Source: Bryobacter aggregatus MPL3 (GTDB lineage Bacteria > Acidobacteriota > Terriglobia > Bryobacterales > Bryobacteraceae). Taken from it: DNA of 64,000 bases. The stretch covers positions 2,046,001 to 2,110,000 of the forward strand of contig NZ_JNIF01000003.1 of the NCBI RefSeq assembly GCF_000702445.1, read 5' to 3'. The notes under the pieces were generated by a model. It ran no database searches. It saw nothing but the letters and a program-made list of their open reading frames with translations, and was not told the DNA's origin. Positions 1 through 9,269 of the stretch are shown piece by piece. The translations under genes were made by a program, and so were the position numbers. Positions within the stretch are counted from its first letter, which is position 1, and each line of letters begins with the position of its first letter.

Positions 1-43
1 GAGTTTGCCCTCGATTGTGAGCGAAGCGGCGTTCTGCATTCCG

Positions 44-1108
44 CTAGTCTAGGCTCGCTTGCAAAGTCCGTGTTGCATAATCCCGGCCGAGAATGATCCA
101 GTCCTCTTGTTTGGTTGCCGGGCGATCGAGTTGATTGCGAAGTAAGCCTGGCGGATGCAGTTTTTCAGCGGGCAAGAATTGCTCATATCCGAGTTCGATC
201 AGTGTCTCAATCAGGTCGCAGTGACGGACTCCGGCTGCATGCATCGAGCGTGGATTCAATTCGAGCAGGATCGAGGGCTGGTGTTGCCGGACGAAGTTGC
301 GGGCACCTCTCAGGAAGCGGAGTTCGCTGCCCTCAATGTCGAGTTTCATCAGGACGCGGCCAGGTAGGACGCGATCTTTCAGCACGTCATCGGCCCGGCG
401 GATTGGCACTCTCTCGGACTTGTGTCTCGAGATCGCTGAGGCGCCTTCGAAGAGCCCGGCCGAGCCGCTGCTCGCGAGTGGAATGAATAAGTCGGCCTCC
501 GACTCGTTGTCTCCGAATGCGAGTTGATGGACTTCGAAAGACGTCCCGCTCTTCTCGAGGGAAAGGCGTACGGCCGCTGCAAGGCGGGGTTGGGGCTCGA
601 CTGCAATCAACTTGCCGCTAGAGCCGATGAGTGAGGCGGCCGCGACAGAGCAGGTTCCATGATTCGCCCCGATATCGAGGAAGCTATCGCCTGGACCGAT
701 GAAGCTCGCAAAGAGCTTTGTCCATCGATGCAGTTCTGAGGGGATGACCAGGAATCGAGGATCCTGGAGGTCAAGATAGACCACCCTGTCGTCGATGGAA
801 AGAGGCCATAGTTCCGTGACTCTCCAGCCGGCGGTGATGGTGTTCAGGAGCAACTGTGCGCCCACGGGCTCGCAATCTTGGGCAATGCAAAATCGAGCAA
901 AGAATTGATAGGGAGTGGGGAGTTGCCGAACGTAGTCCGGCCGCTGGAGCCAGGCCAAGGTATCTCTCTTAAAGAGCCAGGATCCAGGACTCTCGAATAG
1001 CCCCTCGTGCAGCCAGCGCAGACCCGGGAATGCTGAGAGGATGTTTCGCCAGGAACTACTTCTTGCTAGTTTCTGTCCCTTGTGCTCCCCGCGATTCTTG
1101 TGATGCAT
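44..1108 (-). CDS. FkbM-family SAM-dependent methyltransferase
   Basis: A 354-residue protein with the FkbM methyltransferase fold. The SAM-binding motif I DIGANHG lies at residues 145-151, the acidic strand-2 end EPQPR follows at 171, and the family signature KLDIEGSE is at 255-262. The first 130 residues are not recognisable as a domain. FkbM enzymes O-methylate sugars or polyketide-type substrates; the substrate here is unknown. No signal peptide is evident, so it is probably cytoplasmic. It begins with ATG 21 nt downstream of the purN stop on the same strand, so it may be the last gene of the purMN transcript, although no purine role is implied. Confidence 0.85.
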   Translation of the reverse strand: MHHKNRGEHKGQKLARSSSWRNILSAFPGLRWLHEGLFESPGSWLFKRDTLAWLQRPDYVRQLPTPYQFFARFCIAQDCEPVGAQLLLNTITAGWRVTELWPLSIDDRVVYLDLQDPRFLVIPSELHRWTKLFASFIGPGDSFLDIGANHGTCSVAAASLIGSSGKLIAVEPQPRLAAAVRLSLEKSGTSFEVHQLAFGDNESEADLFIPLASSGSAGLFEGASAISRHKSERVPIRRADDVLKDRVLPGRVLMKLDIEGSELRFLRGARNFVRQHQPSILLELNPRSMHAAGVRHCDLIETLIELGYEQFLPAEKLHPPGLLRNQLDRPATKQEDWIILGRDYATRTLQASLD

Positions 1109-1129
1109 GCCAGGTGACGCAAGAAGATG

Positions 1130-1708
1130 CTATGACTCTGACTTTGAGAGAGTGGCTAGCGCCATCGCGATGGCCTTGGGATAAAGAAGATGTTCCTGCT
1201 CGAGAATCTTCGCGCTGAGCGTCTGAGCTGTGTCCTCTGGGAGAACTTCTACAGATGCTTGGGCGATGATCTTGCCGCTGTCGAGCCCTTCATCGACGTA
1301 GTGCACGGTGCAGCCCGCGATTTTGACGCCGTAATCGAAGGCTTGAGTTTGCGCATCAAGGCCCGGGAAGGCGGGCAGCAGCGACGGGTGGATGTTGACG
1401 ATACGGTTGCGATAGGCGTCGACAAACTCGGGGCTGAGCAGGCGCATGTAGCCCGCCAGACAAACCAGATCGACTTTATTCGTTCGCAGGATCTCGAGGA
1501 CGCGGCGGTCGAAGTCCACTCGCTTTACGCCCTTTGAATCGAGCGCAAAAATTTGCAGCCCTTTTGAGACCGCAAAGGTGAGCCCAGGGGCGTCCGGAAC
1601 ATTCGAGATGACACAGGCGATCTCTGCCTGGAGGCTGCCGCTTTCGACAGCCCGGTAGATGGCCTGAAAGTTCGATCCGCGACCACTCAGCAAGATCCCG
1701 AGGCGCAT
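1130..1708 (-). CDS. purN: Phosphoribosylglycinamide formyltransferase
   Basis: Converts GAR to formyl-GAR with 10-formyl-THF, the third step of purine synthesis in the cytoplasm. The 192-residue protein starts with the glycine loop SGRGSNF (8-14). It carries the catalytic Asn105 and His107 in NIHPSLLPAFPG, and the conserved Asp143 in the later DEGLDSG stretch. Length is normal for PurN. The open frame runs 55 codons further upstream, but that part is a shadow of purM. The true ATG at 1708 shares its A with the purM stop (TGATG), so the two genes are translationally coupled. Confidence 0.96.
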   Translation of the reverse strand: MRLGILLSGRGSNFQAIYRAVESGSLQAEIACVISNVPDAPGLTFAVSKGLQIFALDSKGVKRVDFDRRVLEILRTNKVDLVCLAGYMRLLSPEFVDAYRNRIVNIHPSLLPAFPGLDAQTQAFDYGVKIAGCTVHYVDEGLDSGKIIAQASVEVLPEDTAQTLSAKILEQEHLLYPKAIAMALATLSKSES

Positions 1709-2742
1709 CAGATGTAGAGAACCTTCGGCTTCTCGCTCTTCTTGCCTTTGACCACCTTGCCGAGCTCGACTCCCGGGAAGCCGGTTTTGGCGAGGATTTT
1801 GAGCGCTTTGGGCGCATCGGCTGCGGGAACGCAGACGATCATGCCGATGCCGAGGTTGAAAGTACGCCGCCAATCGTCTTCGGGCACCTTGCCGATCTCA
1901 CGCATCAGTTCAAACAGCACAGGCACTTCCCAGGCCTTGGTCGAGATCTTGGCGTTGGTGCCGGGGGGCAGCATGCGTGGGGTGTTGTCGGTGATGCCGC
2001 CGCCGGTGATGTGCGCGGCGCCTTTTAGCAGCTTGCCCTTGCGTAGCGCGCGCATAGCCGGCGCATAGCTGAGATGGACGTGCAGCAGCGCGTCGCCGAC
2101 GCTTTCGCCGAGCTCCGGAACCACGTGATGCACATCGTACTTGGCGACTTCAAAGAGCAGCTTGCGGGCCAGGGAATAGCCGTTCGTGTGGAGTCCGTCG
2201 CTCTTGAGACCGATCAATACATCGCCAGGAGCGATTTTTGCGCCGGTGATGAGGCCTTTCTCTTCGCAAGCGCCGACGATAAAGCCAGCGACGTCGTACT
2301 CGCCCTTCTGGTAAAGGCCTGGCATCTCTGCCGTTTCGCCGCCAATGAGGGCGCAGCCATTGCGCTCGCAGCCGCGGGCAATGCCACGGATGACGCTGCC
2401 GGCGATCTCGGAATCGAGCTCACCCATGGCGAAATAGTCGAGAAAGAAGAGCGGATCGGCGCCCTGCACCATGATGTCGTTGACGCAGTGGTTCACCAGG
2501 CATTCGCCGACCGTGTCGTGCTTGCCAGCCAGGATGGCCACCTTGAGCTTGGTTCCGATGCCGTCGGCGCTCGAGATGAGAACCGGCTGCTTGTAACCTT
2601 TGATGCGGAAGGCAGCGCCAAAACTACCAATGCCCGTTAAGACATTCTTTGAGAAAGTCCGCCGGGCGGCGTCCTTGATGGAATCGACGGTTTTCTCGCC
2701 TTCTTCGATGCTGACGCCGGCCTGACTGTAAGTAATTGGCAT
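1708..2742 (-). CDS. purM: Phosphoribosylformylglycinamidine cyclo-ligase (AIR synthetase)
   Basis: Closes FGAM to AIR using ATP in de novo purine synthesis. The 344-residue length matches the family. The N-terminus begins ITYSQAGVSIEEGEK, and the ATP-binding segment contains SADGIGTKLK. The family loop GGETAEMPG and the C-terminal half with HITGGGITDN are also present. It is followed by purN with a 1-nt overlap. The ATG at 2742 lies only 34 nt from the ATG of the divergent amidohydrolase operon, so both promoters must sit in or overlap that gap. Confidence 0.97.
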   Translation of the reverse strand: MPITYSQAGVSIEEGEKTVDSIKDAARRTFSKNVLTGIGSFGAAFRIKGYKQPVLISSADGIGTKLKVAILAGKHDTVGECLVNHCVNDIMVQGADPLFFLDYFAMGELDSEIAGSVIRGIARGCERNGCALIGGETAEMPGLYQKGEYDVAGFIVGACEEKGLITGAKIAPGDVLIGLKSDGLHTNGYSLARKLLFEVAKYDVHHVVPELGESVGDALLHVHLSYAPAMRALRKGKLLKGAAHITGGGITDNTPRMLPPGTNAKISTKAWEVPVLFELMREIGKVPEDDWRRTFNLGIGMIVCVPAADAPKALKILAKTGFPGVELGKVVKGKKSEKPKVLYI

Positions 2743-2763
2743 GAATCTGAAATCTTCTATACT
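2736..2763 (+). promoter_or_regulatory. Sigma-70-like promoter of the amidohydrolase operon
   Basis: TTGGCA at 2736-2741, a 16-nt spacer and TATACT at 2758-2763 form the best-matching sigma-70 promoter I found in the window. The start codon of the first amidohydrolase follows 13 nt after the -10 box. The -35 element overlaps the purM start codon on the opposite strand, so transcription in the two directions could interfere. Read from sequence only. Confidence 0.6.
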
Positions 2764-2776
2764 TTAGCAATCCCAT

Positions 2777-4120
2777 ATGATGATCCGGCGCCGAAACTTT
2801 TTGAAATTCGCCGCTTTGGCTAGTGCAGTACCCTCGCAACTGGCGCAAGGCCTTCCGCCACTGTTCATCCGGAACGCAAAAATCGTTCCTGTCAGTGGCT
2901 CCATTTTGCCCAAAGGATCTATCCTCGTCCAGGACGGCCTCATTGTCGCGGTCGGTGAATCCATCAGTGCTCCCAGTGGCGCACAGATCATTGAAGGGGA
3001 AGGACTTACTGTTTATCCAGGCCTCATCGACGGCCTCTCTACACTTGGTTTTGATGTACCGCTTGCCACGGCAATTCTGGGAGCGAACCGGGCCGGGGCG
3101 GCCCTTGCGAGTCCGTCCCCCGGAACAGCTCCGGTGGCCCTGTCGCGCGGTCCGGAAGATCGTCCCCTCACCACTCCTTGGGTGAAGGCGGCCGATCAGG
3201 TGAAGCCGACGGATCGGCGGTTGCCGCTCGCGCGTGCTGCCGGGTTCACCTCGGCGGTTGTGTTCCCGACCACAGGGATTTTTGCGGGCCAAGGGGCGGT
3301 GATCAACCTGGCTGGCGTCAAGCCCAGCAACATGGTGGTGAACCCTTCGGTCGGCATGTATACGACGATGGCCAGCAACCGTGGTGGCGGTTTTCCGGCG
3401 TCCCTGATGGGTACGATCGCATACTTGCGCCAAACCTATCTGGACGCAAACTACTACAAGAGCGCTCTTGCCCTCTATGAAAAGAATCCGACTCTGCAAC
3501 GGCCCACCTACGACCGGGCGCTGGAGGGCATTGTCGAGGCGCCGCTTACGCTATTTCCCGCGACACGCGCCCATGAGATTGATCGCGTGATCCGGCTCAG
3601 CAAAGAGTTCGGAACCAAAGCCGCCATTTACGGGCTGCATGAAGGCTTTCGGCGGGGGGACGAACTGGCTAAGTCAGGAGTCGCTTCGATTGTGAACCTG
3701 AACTGGCCGGTGGCGCCTCGGGACCAGGACCCGGAAGATCATGAAGACCTGCGTGTGCTTGAGCTGCGCGACCGGGCTCCGTCCACGCCTGCTGTGTTGG
3801 CCAAGGCTGGGGCGAAGTTCACCTTCTCTTCTGCTGGCGTCGAGACTTCTGCGAACGTCATGCGCGCCATCAAACGGGCCATTGATGCGGGACTCGCTCC
3901 CGCCGATGCGCTCCGGGCGATGACGCTTTCCGCCGCCGAGATTTATGGGGTGAGCCAGCAACTTGGCTCTCTCGAGAAAGGTAAGATCGGCAACCTCACG
4001 GTCACCAGTGGCGATCTGTTCCAGGATGCCTCTAAGGTGCAGTTTGTCGTCATTGATGGAGTGAAGTACGATCCGCTTCCCGAAGAAGCCGCGCCCGCCC
4101 GTCTGGAGGCCACCCGATGA
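2777..4120 (+). CDS. Amidohydrolase-family protein lacking metal ligands
   Basis: A 447-residue member of the imidazolonepropionase-like amidohydrolases. The N-terminus has a Tat-like signal (RRRNFLK, then a hydrophobic stretch to about residue 25), so export is likely. The beta-sandwich signature (IRNAKIVPVSG, GLIVAVGE) and the C-terminal Asn/Ala-rich helix with LGSLEKGKIGNL are normal. However, the strand-1 motif that should read GLIDxHxH is GLIDGLSTLG at about residues 82-91, and the usual GTDS aspartate site reads FTFSSAG. No hydrolase chemistry is therefore expected. Its stop overlaps the next ATG (ATGA), indicating coupling to the intact paralogue. A structural or chaperone-like partner role is inference. 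Confidence 0.85.
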   Translation: MMIRRRNFLKFAALASAVPSQLAQGLPPLFIRNAKIVPVSGSILPKGSILVQDGLIVAVGESISAPSGAQIIEGEGLTVYPGLIDGLSTLGFDVPLATAILGANRAGAALASPSPGTAPVALSRGPEDRPLTTPWVKAADQVKPTDRRLPLARAAGFTSAVVFPTTGIFAGQGAVINLAGVKPSNMVVNPSVGMYTTMASNRGGGFPASLMGTIAYLRQTYLDANYYKSALALYEKNPTLQRPTYDRALEGIVEAPLTLFPATRAHEIDRVIRLSKEFGTKAAIYGLHEGFRRGDELAKSGVASIVNLNWPVAPRDQDPEDHEDLRVLELRDRAPSTPAVLAKAGAKFTFSSAGVETSANVMRAIKRAIDAGLAPADALRAMTLSAAEIYGVSQQLGSLEKGKIGNLTVTSGDLFQDASKVQFVVIDGVKYDPLPEEAAPARLEATR

Positions 4121-5475
4121 AATCGTTTTTCTTTTCCCTCTGCCTACCGCTCCTGGCGCTTGCGGCAGACCAGCCGATTGTCGTGCAGAATGCCAATATC
4201 CTCACTGTGACCAAGGGCACCATCAAGGGTTCGATCGTGGTGGAAAACGGCAAGATCAAAGAAGTGGGTGAGAAGGTCAGCATCCCGGCAAATGCGAAGA
4301 TTGTCGATGCCTCCGGCCAGTTTGTGCTGCCTGGGATCATTGATAGCCACTCGCACATTGCGGCTGACTCCATCAACGAAGGCTCCATCTCCGTCTCGTC
4401 GATGGTGCGTATTGAAGATGTACTGAATCCCGAAGACGTTGCGATCTACCGTGCTCTGGCGGGCGGCGTGACGATGGCCAACATTCTGCATGGCAGCGCC
4501 AATGCAATTGGCGGGCAGAGCAGCGTGATCAAGCTCCGCTGGGGCAAGCCTGCGGAAGAGATGCCATTCGACAAGGCTCCGCCCAGCATCAAGTTTGCGC
4601 TTGGTGAGAATCCGAAGCGCCAAGGCAATCCGACCGGCGGCCGCGTAGGCGCCGGTAACACGGCAAATCTTCGCTATCCCGCCACGCGGATGGGCATCGA
4701 AGATGTCTATGTCGAAGCCTTCACCCGGGCCAAGGAATACCAGCAGACCTGGAAAGACTATGAAGCCAAGAAGGCGAAGGGTGAAGTGGCGATGCCGCCG
4801 CGCCGCGACCTGCAACTGGAGCCGCTAGTGGAAATTCTCGAAGGCAAACGGCTGGTCCATATCCACGCCTATCGCTCCGATGAAATCCTCATGATGATTC
4901 GCGTTGCCGAGCGGGTGGGCTTCCAGATCACCACCTTCCAGCACATTCTTGAAGGCTACAAAGTGGCCAAGGAAATGGTGCAGCATGGGGTGGCCGGAGC
5001 AGGCTTTAGCGACTGGTGGGCCTACAAGATTGAGGCTTACGATGCGATCCCCTACAACATGGCTCTCATGACGCGCAAGGGCGTGCTGGCCGGAGTCAAT
5101 TCCGACTCTGCCGACACGATCCGCCGCCTGAATACCGAAGCGGCCAAGGCAATGAAGTATGGCGGCCTGACGGAAGAAGAGGCGCTTCGTCTCATCACCA
5201 TCAACCCGGCGATGCAGATCAAGGTCGACAAGTGGGTGGGCTCGATCGAACCAGGGAAAGACGCGGACTTTGTCATTTGGGACAAGCATCCGTTGTCGAG
5301 CTATGCGCGGGCGCAGCAGGTCTATATCGATGGGGTCAAGTACTTCGATCGGGATCAGGATGCGAGCGACCACCTCAGGCTAGCAGCAGCCAAGAAGGCG
5401 CTGGAAGAGAAATTGAAACAGGAACAACGCCGCCAGGCTCCGCCAGCGGGCGCGGTCACCCGGAGGCCCCAATAG
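4117..5475 (+). CDS. Secreted metal-dependent amidohydrolase
   Basis: A 452-residue protein with a Sec signal peptide (residues 1-17) and a complete amidohydrolase active site. The HSH motif is at 78-80, further histidines lie in LVHIHAYR (about 246-252) and TFQHILEG (about 275), and the late aspartate is in GVNSDSAD (about 329). The C-terminus has the usual IEPGKDADFVIW box. The family hydrolyses amide or ester bonds in cyclic or peptide substrates; the substrate cannot be read from sequence. It overlaps the upstream paralogue by 4 nt and is followed by the next one after 1 nt. It is probably the only catalytic member of the trio. Confidence 0.9.
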   Translation: MKSFFFSLCLPLLALAADQPIVVQNANILTVTKGTIKGSIVVENGKIKEVGEKVSIPANAKIVDASGQFVLPGIIDSHSHIAADSINEGSISVSSMVRIEDVLNPEDVAIYRALAGGVTMANILHGSANAIGGQSSVIKLRWGKPAEEMPFDKAPPSIKFALGENPKRQGNPTGGRVGAGNTANLRYPATRMGIEDVYVEAFTRAKEYQQTWKDYEAKKAKGEVAMPPRRDLQLEPLVEILEGKRLVHIHAYRSDEILMMIRVAERVGFQITTFQHILEGYKVAKEMVQHGVAGAGFSDWWAYKIEAYDAIPYNMALMTRKGVLAGVNSDSADTIRRLNTEAAKAMKYGGLTEEEALRLITINPAMQIKVDKWVGSIEPGKDADFVIWDKHPLSSYARAQQVYIDGVKYFDRDQDASDHLRLAAAKKALEEKLKQEQRRQAPPAGAVTRRPQ

Positions 5476-5476
5476 C

Positions 5477-6769
5477 ATGAGATTCGCACTTCCTCTTTGC
5501 CTGCTGGCGGCAAGCGTTTTCGCCAGCGAGAAGGATAGTTTCTTTCTCAAAGGAATCACCGTTTTTCCTGTCTCCGGACCGAAGGTCGAGAATACGACGC
5601 TGCTGGTGGTGGACGGAAAGATCGCCGAAATCGGTGCAAAGATTGCTCCGAAGGGTGTCCGTGTGATCGACGGGAAAGGCTTGCAGGCCTATCCCGGACT
5701 GATCAATTCCGCGACGAATATTGGTCTATCTGAGATCTCTTCGATTCGAGAGACCAATGATACCGGTGAACTGGGGGATTTCAATCCGCAGTTGCGGGCC
5801 ATTGTTGCCATCAATCCAGAGACAGAACACATTCCGGTGGTGCGCGCCAACGGCATCACCACGGTGCTGACTTTGCCTGGAACAGGCGGCTCTGGCGGTG
5901 GAGCGAGCGGCATCATTCAAGGGCAGGCGGCCCTGATTCATCTTGATGGGTACACCTTCGAGGAGATGGAGATCAATCGAAGCGCAGCGTATCAGATGCG
6001 CTTTCCGTCGATGCAGTCGCGGGCCTTCGATTTCGATACTTTCCAGCAGGCAAATGGGTCTTTTGCCGACGCCAAACGGCGCTATGAAGCGCAGATGCAG
6101 GAGGTCAAGCATTTCTTCTCTGAAGCCCGTGCCTATATGCTGGCGAAGAATGCAAAAACTCCCGGGTTGCGCGTCAACTTGAAGTACGATGCGATGATTC
6201 CGGTGCTCGAAGGCAAGGCTCCTGTGATGATTGCGGCTGGCAAGGAGCGTGAGATTCGTGCTGCGATCGCTTTCGCTGAAGCCGAGAAGATCAAGATCAT
6301 TCTGGCCGATGTCCGCGAGCCGGGGAAGGCTGTTGAACTGATCGCCGCGAAGAAGATTCCTTGTATTCTCGGTCCGGTCACGCAGCTTCCACCCGAAGCG
6401 GACATGACCTATGACTACAACTACGCCCTGCCCGCCCAACTCCACAAGGCTGGGGTGAAGTTTGCTTTCGGCAGCTTCCAGAATCAGTTTGCGCGCAACA
6501 TCATGTTTGAAGCCGCCAGTGCGAGTGCCTACGGCCTGCCCTATCCAGAGGCGCTGAAGGCGCTGACGCTGAACGCAGCGGAGATCTTTGGCGTGGGAGA
6601 CAAGTATGGCTCGCTTGAGAAAGGCAAGTATGCCGATCTGCTGGTCACGAATGGAGATCCGCTGGAGGTGAAGACCGAGATCAAGATGCTCTTTATTCAG
6701 GGGCGTCCGCAGAGTCTTGAATCCAAGCACACCCGCTTGTACGAGAAGTACAGGGCACGGCCCAACTAG
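5477..6769 (+). CDS. Amidohydrolase-family protein lacking metal ligands
   Basis: A 430-residue secreted protein (signal peptide 1-16) homologous to the two preceding genes. The strand-1 site reads AYPGLINSATNIG, without HxH. The second-histidine region reads APVMIAAGKE, and the aspartate site reads FAFGSFQNQ. The fold signatures (FLKGITVFPVSG, YGSLEKGKYADLLV) are well preserved, which argues against a decaying gene and for a retained non-catalytic protein. ATG follows the upstream stop after a single base. The stop overlaps the stop of the convergent response regulator by 3 nt, so no terminator fits between them. Confidence 0.85.
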   Translation: MRFALPLCLLAASVFASEKDSFFLKGITVFPVSGPKVENTTLLVVDGKIAEIGAKIAPKGVRVIDGKGLQAYPGLINSATNIGLSEISSIRETNDTGELGDFNPQLRAIVAINPETEHIPVVRANGITTVLTLPGTGGSGGGASGIIQGQAALIHLDGYTFEEMEINRSAAYQMRFPSMQSRAFDFDTFQQANGSFADAKRRYEAQMQEVKHFFSEARAYMLAKNAKTPGLRVNLKYDAMIPVLEGKAPVMIAAGKEREIRAAIAFAEAEKIKIILADVREPGKAVELIAAKKIPCILGPVTQLPPEADMTYDYNYALPAQLHKAGVKFAFGSFQNQFARNIMFEAASASAYGLPYPEALKALTLNAAEIFGVGDKYGSLEKGKYADLLVTNGDPLEVKTEIKMLFIQGRPQSLESKHTRLYEKYRARPN

Positions 6770-7176
6770 TTCTGCTTGAGGGCGTCCTTCACCAACTCGC
6801 CGAGCTTCATATATTCGTCGAAGTCGGAGGGTTTTCGGAAGTAGTGCAGGACGCCCAGCGCTGAGATCGTCTCGCGGTCGCGAATGGTGTCCGACGAGGT
6901 TACGATGATCACCGGGGTGTGCGCGCATTCCGGATGTTTACGGAACTCGATCAAGACGGACAGACCATCTACCTTGGTTAAATTGATGTCGAGGATGAGT
7001 GCGTCCGGGCACGGAATACAGTTGGGGTGGCCCATGGTGCTGACATATTGCAGTGCTGCTTCTCCATCGCGGACGATATGAAGGTCACTCTCAATATGGT
7101 GGCAATCCAGCGCCTCCTGAATGAGAACCACATCGCCTGGATTGTCTTCTGCCAACAGGATCTGGAGCTTTTTCAT
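6766..7176 (-). CDS. Response regulator, receiver domain only (Rcp1-like)
   Basis: A stand-alone CheY-like receiver of 136 residues. The acidic pocket is in LLAEDNPGD, the phosphoacceptor Asp is in ALILDINLTKVDG, and the conserved Thr/Ser and Lys are in IIVTSSD and YFRKPSD. The extended loop and NPGD sequence are typical of Rcp1-type regulators that pair with phytochrome-like kinases. I chose ATG 7176 over the longer frame because it starts directly at the domain and overlaps the kinase stop by 4 nt (ATGA). There is no output domain, so it must act by protein contact or phosphotransfer. Confidence 0.93.
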   Translation of the reverse strand: MKKLQILLAEDNPGDVVLIQEALDCHHIESDLHIVRDGEAALQYVSTMGHPNCIPCPDALILDINLTKVDGLSVLIEFRKHPECAHTPVIIVTSSDTIRDRETISALGVLHYFRKPSDFDEYMKLGELVKDALKQN

Positions 7177-9077
7177 GGTGTCCCTACGTGGGGAAGAGAA
7201 ATATAGAACTGTGCTCCTGCTCCCAGTTTTCCATCTGCCCACATCTTGCCCCCATACCTTTCGACGATGCGTTGGCAGATTGCCAGTCCGAGCCCGGTAC
7301 CGGGATATTCGTCTTTGTGGAGACGTTTGAACAGGCCAAAGATGCGCTCTGCATAGATCGGGTCAAAGCCGATGCCATTGTCTTCTACCGTGATGAGCCA
7401 GTCTTCTGCCCGCCGGATTGCGGAAATTTCGATTTCGGTCGGGACGCCGGCTCTGCCGTATTTGATCGCGTTCGAAATCAAGTTCTGAAATACATGGCTG
7501 AACTGCCGCGTATCGCCCCGGACGACAGGGAGAGCAGTGGAATGTACGATGGCGCCCACTTCCTCAATGTGATTGTTGAGCACTGCGATCGCATCGGCGA
7601 GTGATACGGGCAAGTCCGCAAGACCCACGGGCGCTTCGTCTCTTTGGATGGTTTTTGAGTAGTTCAGCAGGTCACGGATGAGCGCCTCCATCCGGTCCAC
7701 TCCCTGACGAATAAACTGGCCGTATTGCGCCGCTTCCGGATGGTCGCCAACAAAACGCCGCAAGAGCAACTGGGTATAGATCCCGACCATCCGCAAGGGC
7801 TCTTGCAGATCGTGACTTGCCACATACGAAAACTCTTCGAGTTCCCGATGGACGCGTTCCATTTCCTGCCTGGCACGTACCTGCACCGTCACTTCGCTAC
7901 AAACGACGACGATCCCTGAAACGCGCCCATCCATTTCGAGCACGGGGTGGAAGACCACATTGAACCAATGATCTTCTAAGGTGCCGTCTCTGTCGTAATC
8001 GTACGGAATGTGCCACTCAGAGGCTCGATGGGGTTGGCCTGTGTTCATCACCTGTCCGAGCACTTGCCAGACGTTGGGACCCAACTCTGGCAACACTTCC
8101 GGCAGGCGTTTGTTCCTGATTTCCCGGCCATTCATCAGCGCCTCTGCGAATGGATTCGCTAACTCGACAACGAAATCCGTGCCCACCAATACGACAATGG
8201 CGACAGGCGCCTGTGAGAACACCTGTTCGAGGCGCGCCTGGCTGTCTCGCAGTTCTTGTTCCACGCGCTTGCGATGGGTGATGTCTTCGACGACAGCGAT
8301 GAACATGGTTGGTACGCCGTCCTGATATTGCCGTACCATTCCTGATACCCGGACCCACAGCAGGGAACCATCCTTTCTGACGTAACGCTTCTCGAGGATC
8401 TCCGGCTTTCTGCCACCTTGCCGCAGAGCATGGGTAAAAGCGAGAGTTTTCGGAATGTCCTCAGGATGGGTGAAGTGCTCGGACCCGCGTTCAATCAACT
8501 CCTCGCGGCGATATCCCACCATGTTCAGATATGCCTGATTCGCATCGAGGAACTTCCCATGCTGCGAAACCAGGACGATGCCGATGGGCGCTTGGAGAGC
8601 TGCCAGACCGAAGTTCTCTTCTTCCTGGGCCGCTGTTTTCTTGCGCGCCACAATTTCTCTGCCCGCTCCCGCGACAAACTCCACGGATCCGTCTTGGCCA
8701 CAGACCGGAGCCAGACTGTACTCAAAGTCCCTCAGGATGCCATTCACTGGCTGGCTGAAGCTGGCGAGCGGAAGTCTTTCGCCCGTTGCGAAGACCAGGG
8801 CTACTTGTTGCTGGACCTGGTCTGCGAAGTCCTGGGCATGGGCCGCTTCCGGAGTCGTTTGGAGGAGATCCAGCAGCCCTCGGCTGAGATGGAGAAAACG
8901 GTTGTTCCGGTCCAGCAGGAACGAAAACTCCTGATTCGAAGCGAGAGCCGTCTCATGCAGCTCGAGTTGTTGCTCCGCATGGTGGAGCCGCTGCTGCAGT
9001 TGCCTGATGCTTTTTCGAAGGGCCGCATTTTCTTCTTGGAGCTGCTGGTGCTCTGGCGCACCGGGGGAGTGACTCAT
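7173..9077 (-). CDS. Multi-PAS sensor histidine kinase
   Basis: A roughly 634-residue cytoplasmic kinase with no transmembrane segment. A coiled coil (about residues 10-45) is followed by three PAS modules; the second carries the PAC-like tail FIAVVEDITHRK. The dimerisation box SYVASHDLQEPLR has the phosphoacceptor His at about 422. The ATPase domain has an N box (LISNAIKYG), a G1 box (VEDNGIGFD) and a G2 box (GTGLGLAICQRI). This is the phytochrome-like class that pairs with Rcp1 receivers, and such a receiver is encoded next with a 4-nt overlap. A GTG at 9182 would add 35 residues, but their codons look non-coding, so ATG 9077 is preferred. The signal sensed is unknown. Confidence 0.92.
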   Translation of the reverse strand: MSHSPGAPEHQQLQEENAALRKSIRQLQQRLHHAEQQLELHETALASNQEFSFLLDRNNRFLHLSRGLLDLLQTTPEAAHAQDFADQVQQQVALVFATGERLPLASFSQPVNGILRDFEYSLAPVCGQDGSVEFVAGAGREIVARKKTAAQEEENFGLAALQAPIGIVLVSQHGKFLDANQAYLNMVGYRREELIERGSEHFTHPEDIPKTLAFTHALRQGGRKPEILEKRYVRKDGSLLWVRVSGMVRQYQDGVPTMFIAVVEDITHRKRVEQELRDSQARLEQVFSQAPVAIVVLVGTDFVVELANPFAEALMNGREIRNKRLPEVLPELGPNVWQVLGQVMNTGQPHRASEWHIPYDYDRDGTLEDHWFNVVFHPVLEMDGRVSGIVVVCSEVTVQVRARQEMERVHRELEEFSYVASHDLQEPLRMVGIYTQLLLRRFVGDHPEAAQYGQFIRQGVDRMEALIRDLLNYSKTIQRDEAPVGLADLPVSLADAIAVLNNHIEEVGAIVHSTALPVVRGDTRQFSHVFQNLISNAIKYGRAGVPTEIEISAIRRAEDWLITVEDNGIGFDPIYAERIFGLFKRLHKDEYPGTGLGLAICQRIVERYGGKMWADGKLGAGAQFYISLPHVGTP

Positions 9078-9269
9078 CTTGGAGACCCAAATTGGAGAGC
9101 CATCTGTACTCTCAATCGAGACGACTGCCTGAGTTGGTGGGGGGCGTGTATCAAGAGCAACATAGGATGATACCGTTCTCACTTAGTATGAACGATTCTC
9201 TCCCTTTCTTCCTTAATAAGTGAGTCCATCGCGCGTTCGATGGCGGCGGCCTCGGCTATGATTGAGGCG

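Noticed and set aside
5726-6928. 400-codon open frame on minus opposite the third amidohydrolase
   Set aside because: No domain, and it also runs into the response regulator gene in another frame.
9078-9182. Longer histidine kinase starting with GTG at 9182
   Set aside because: The 35 extra codons look non-coding, and no ribosome site stands at a proper distance.
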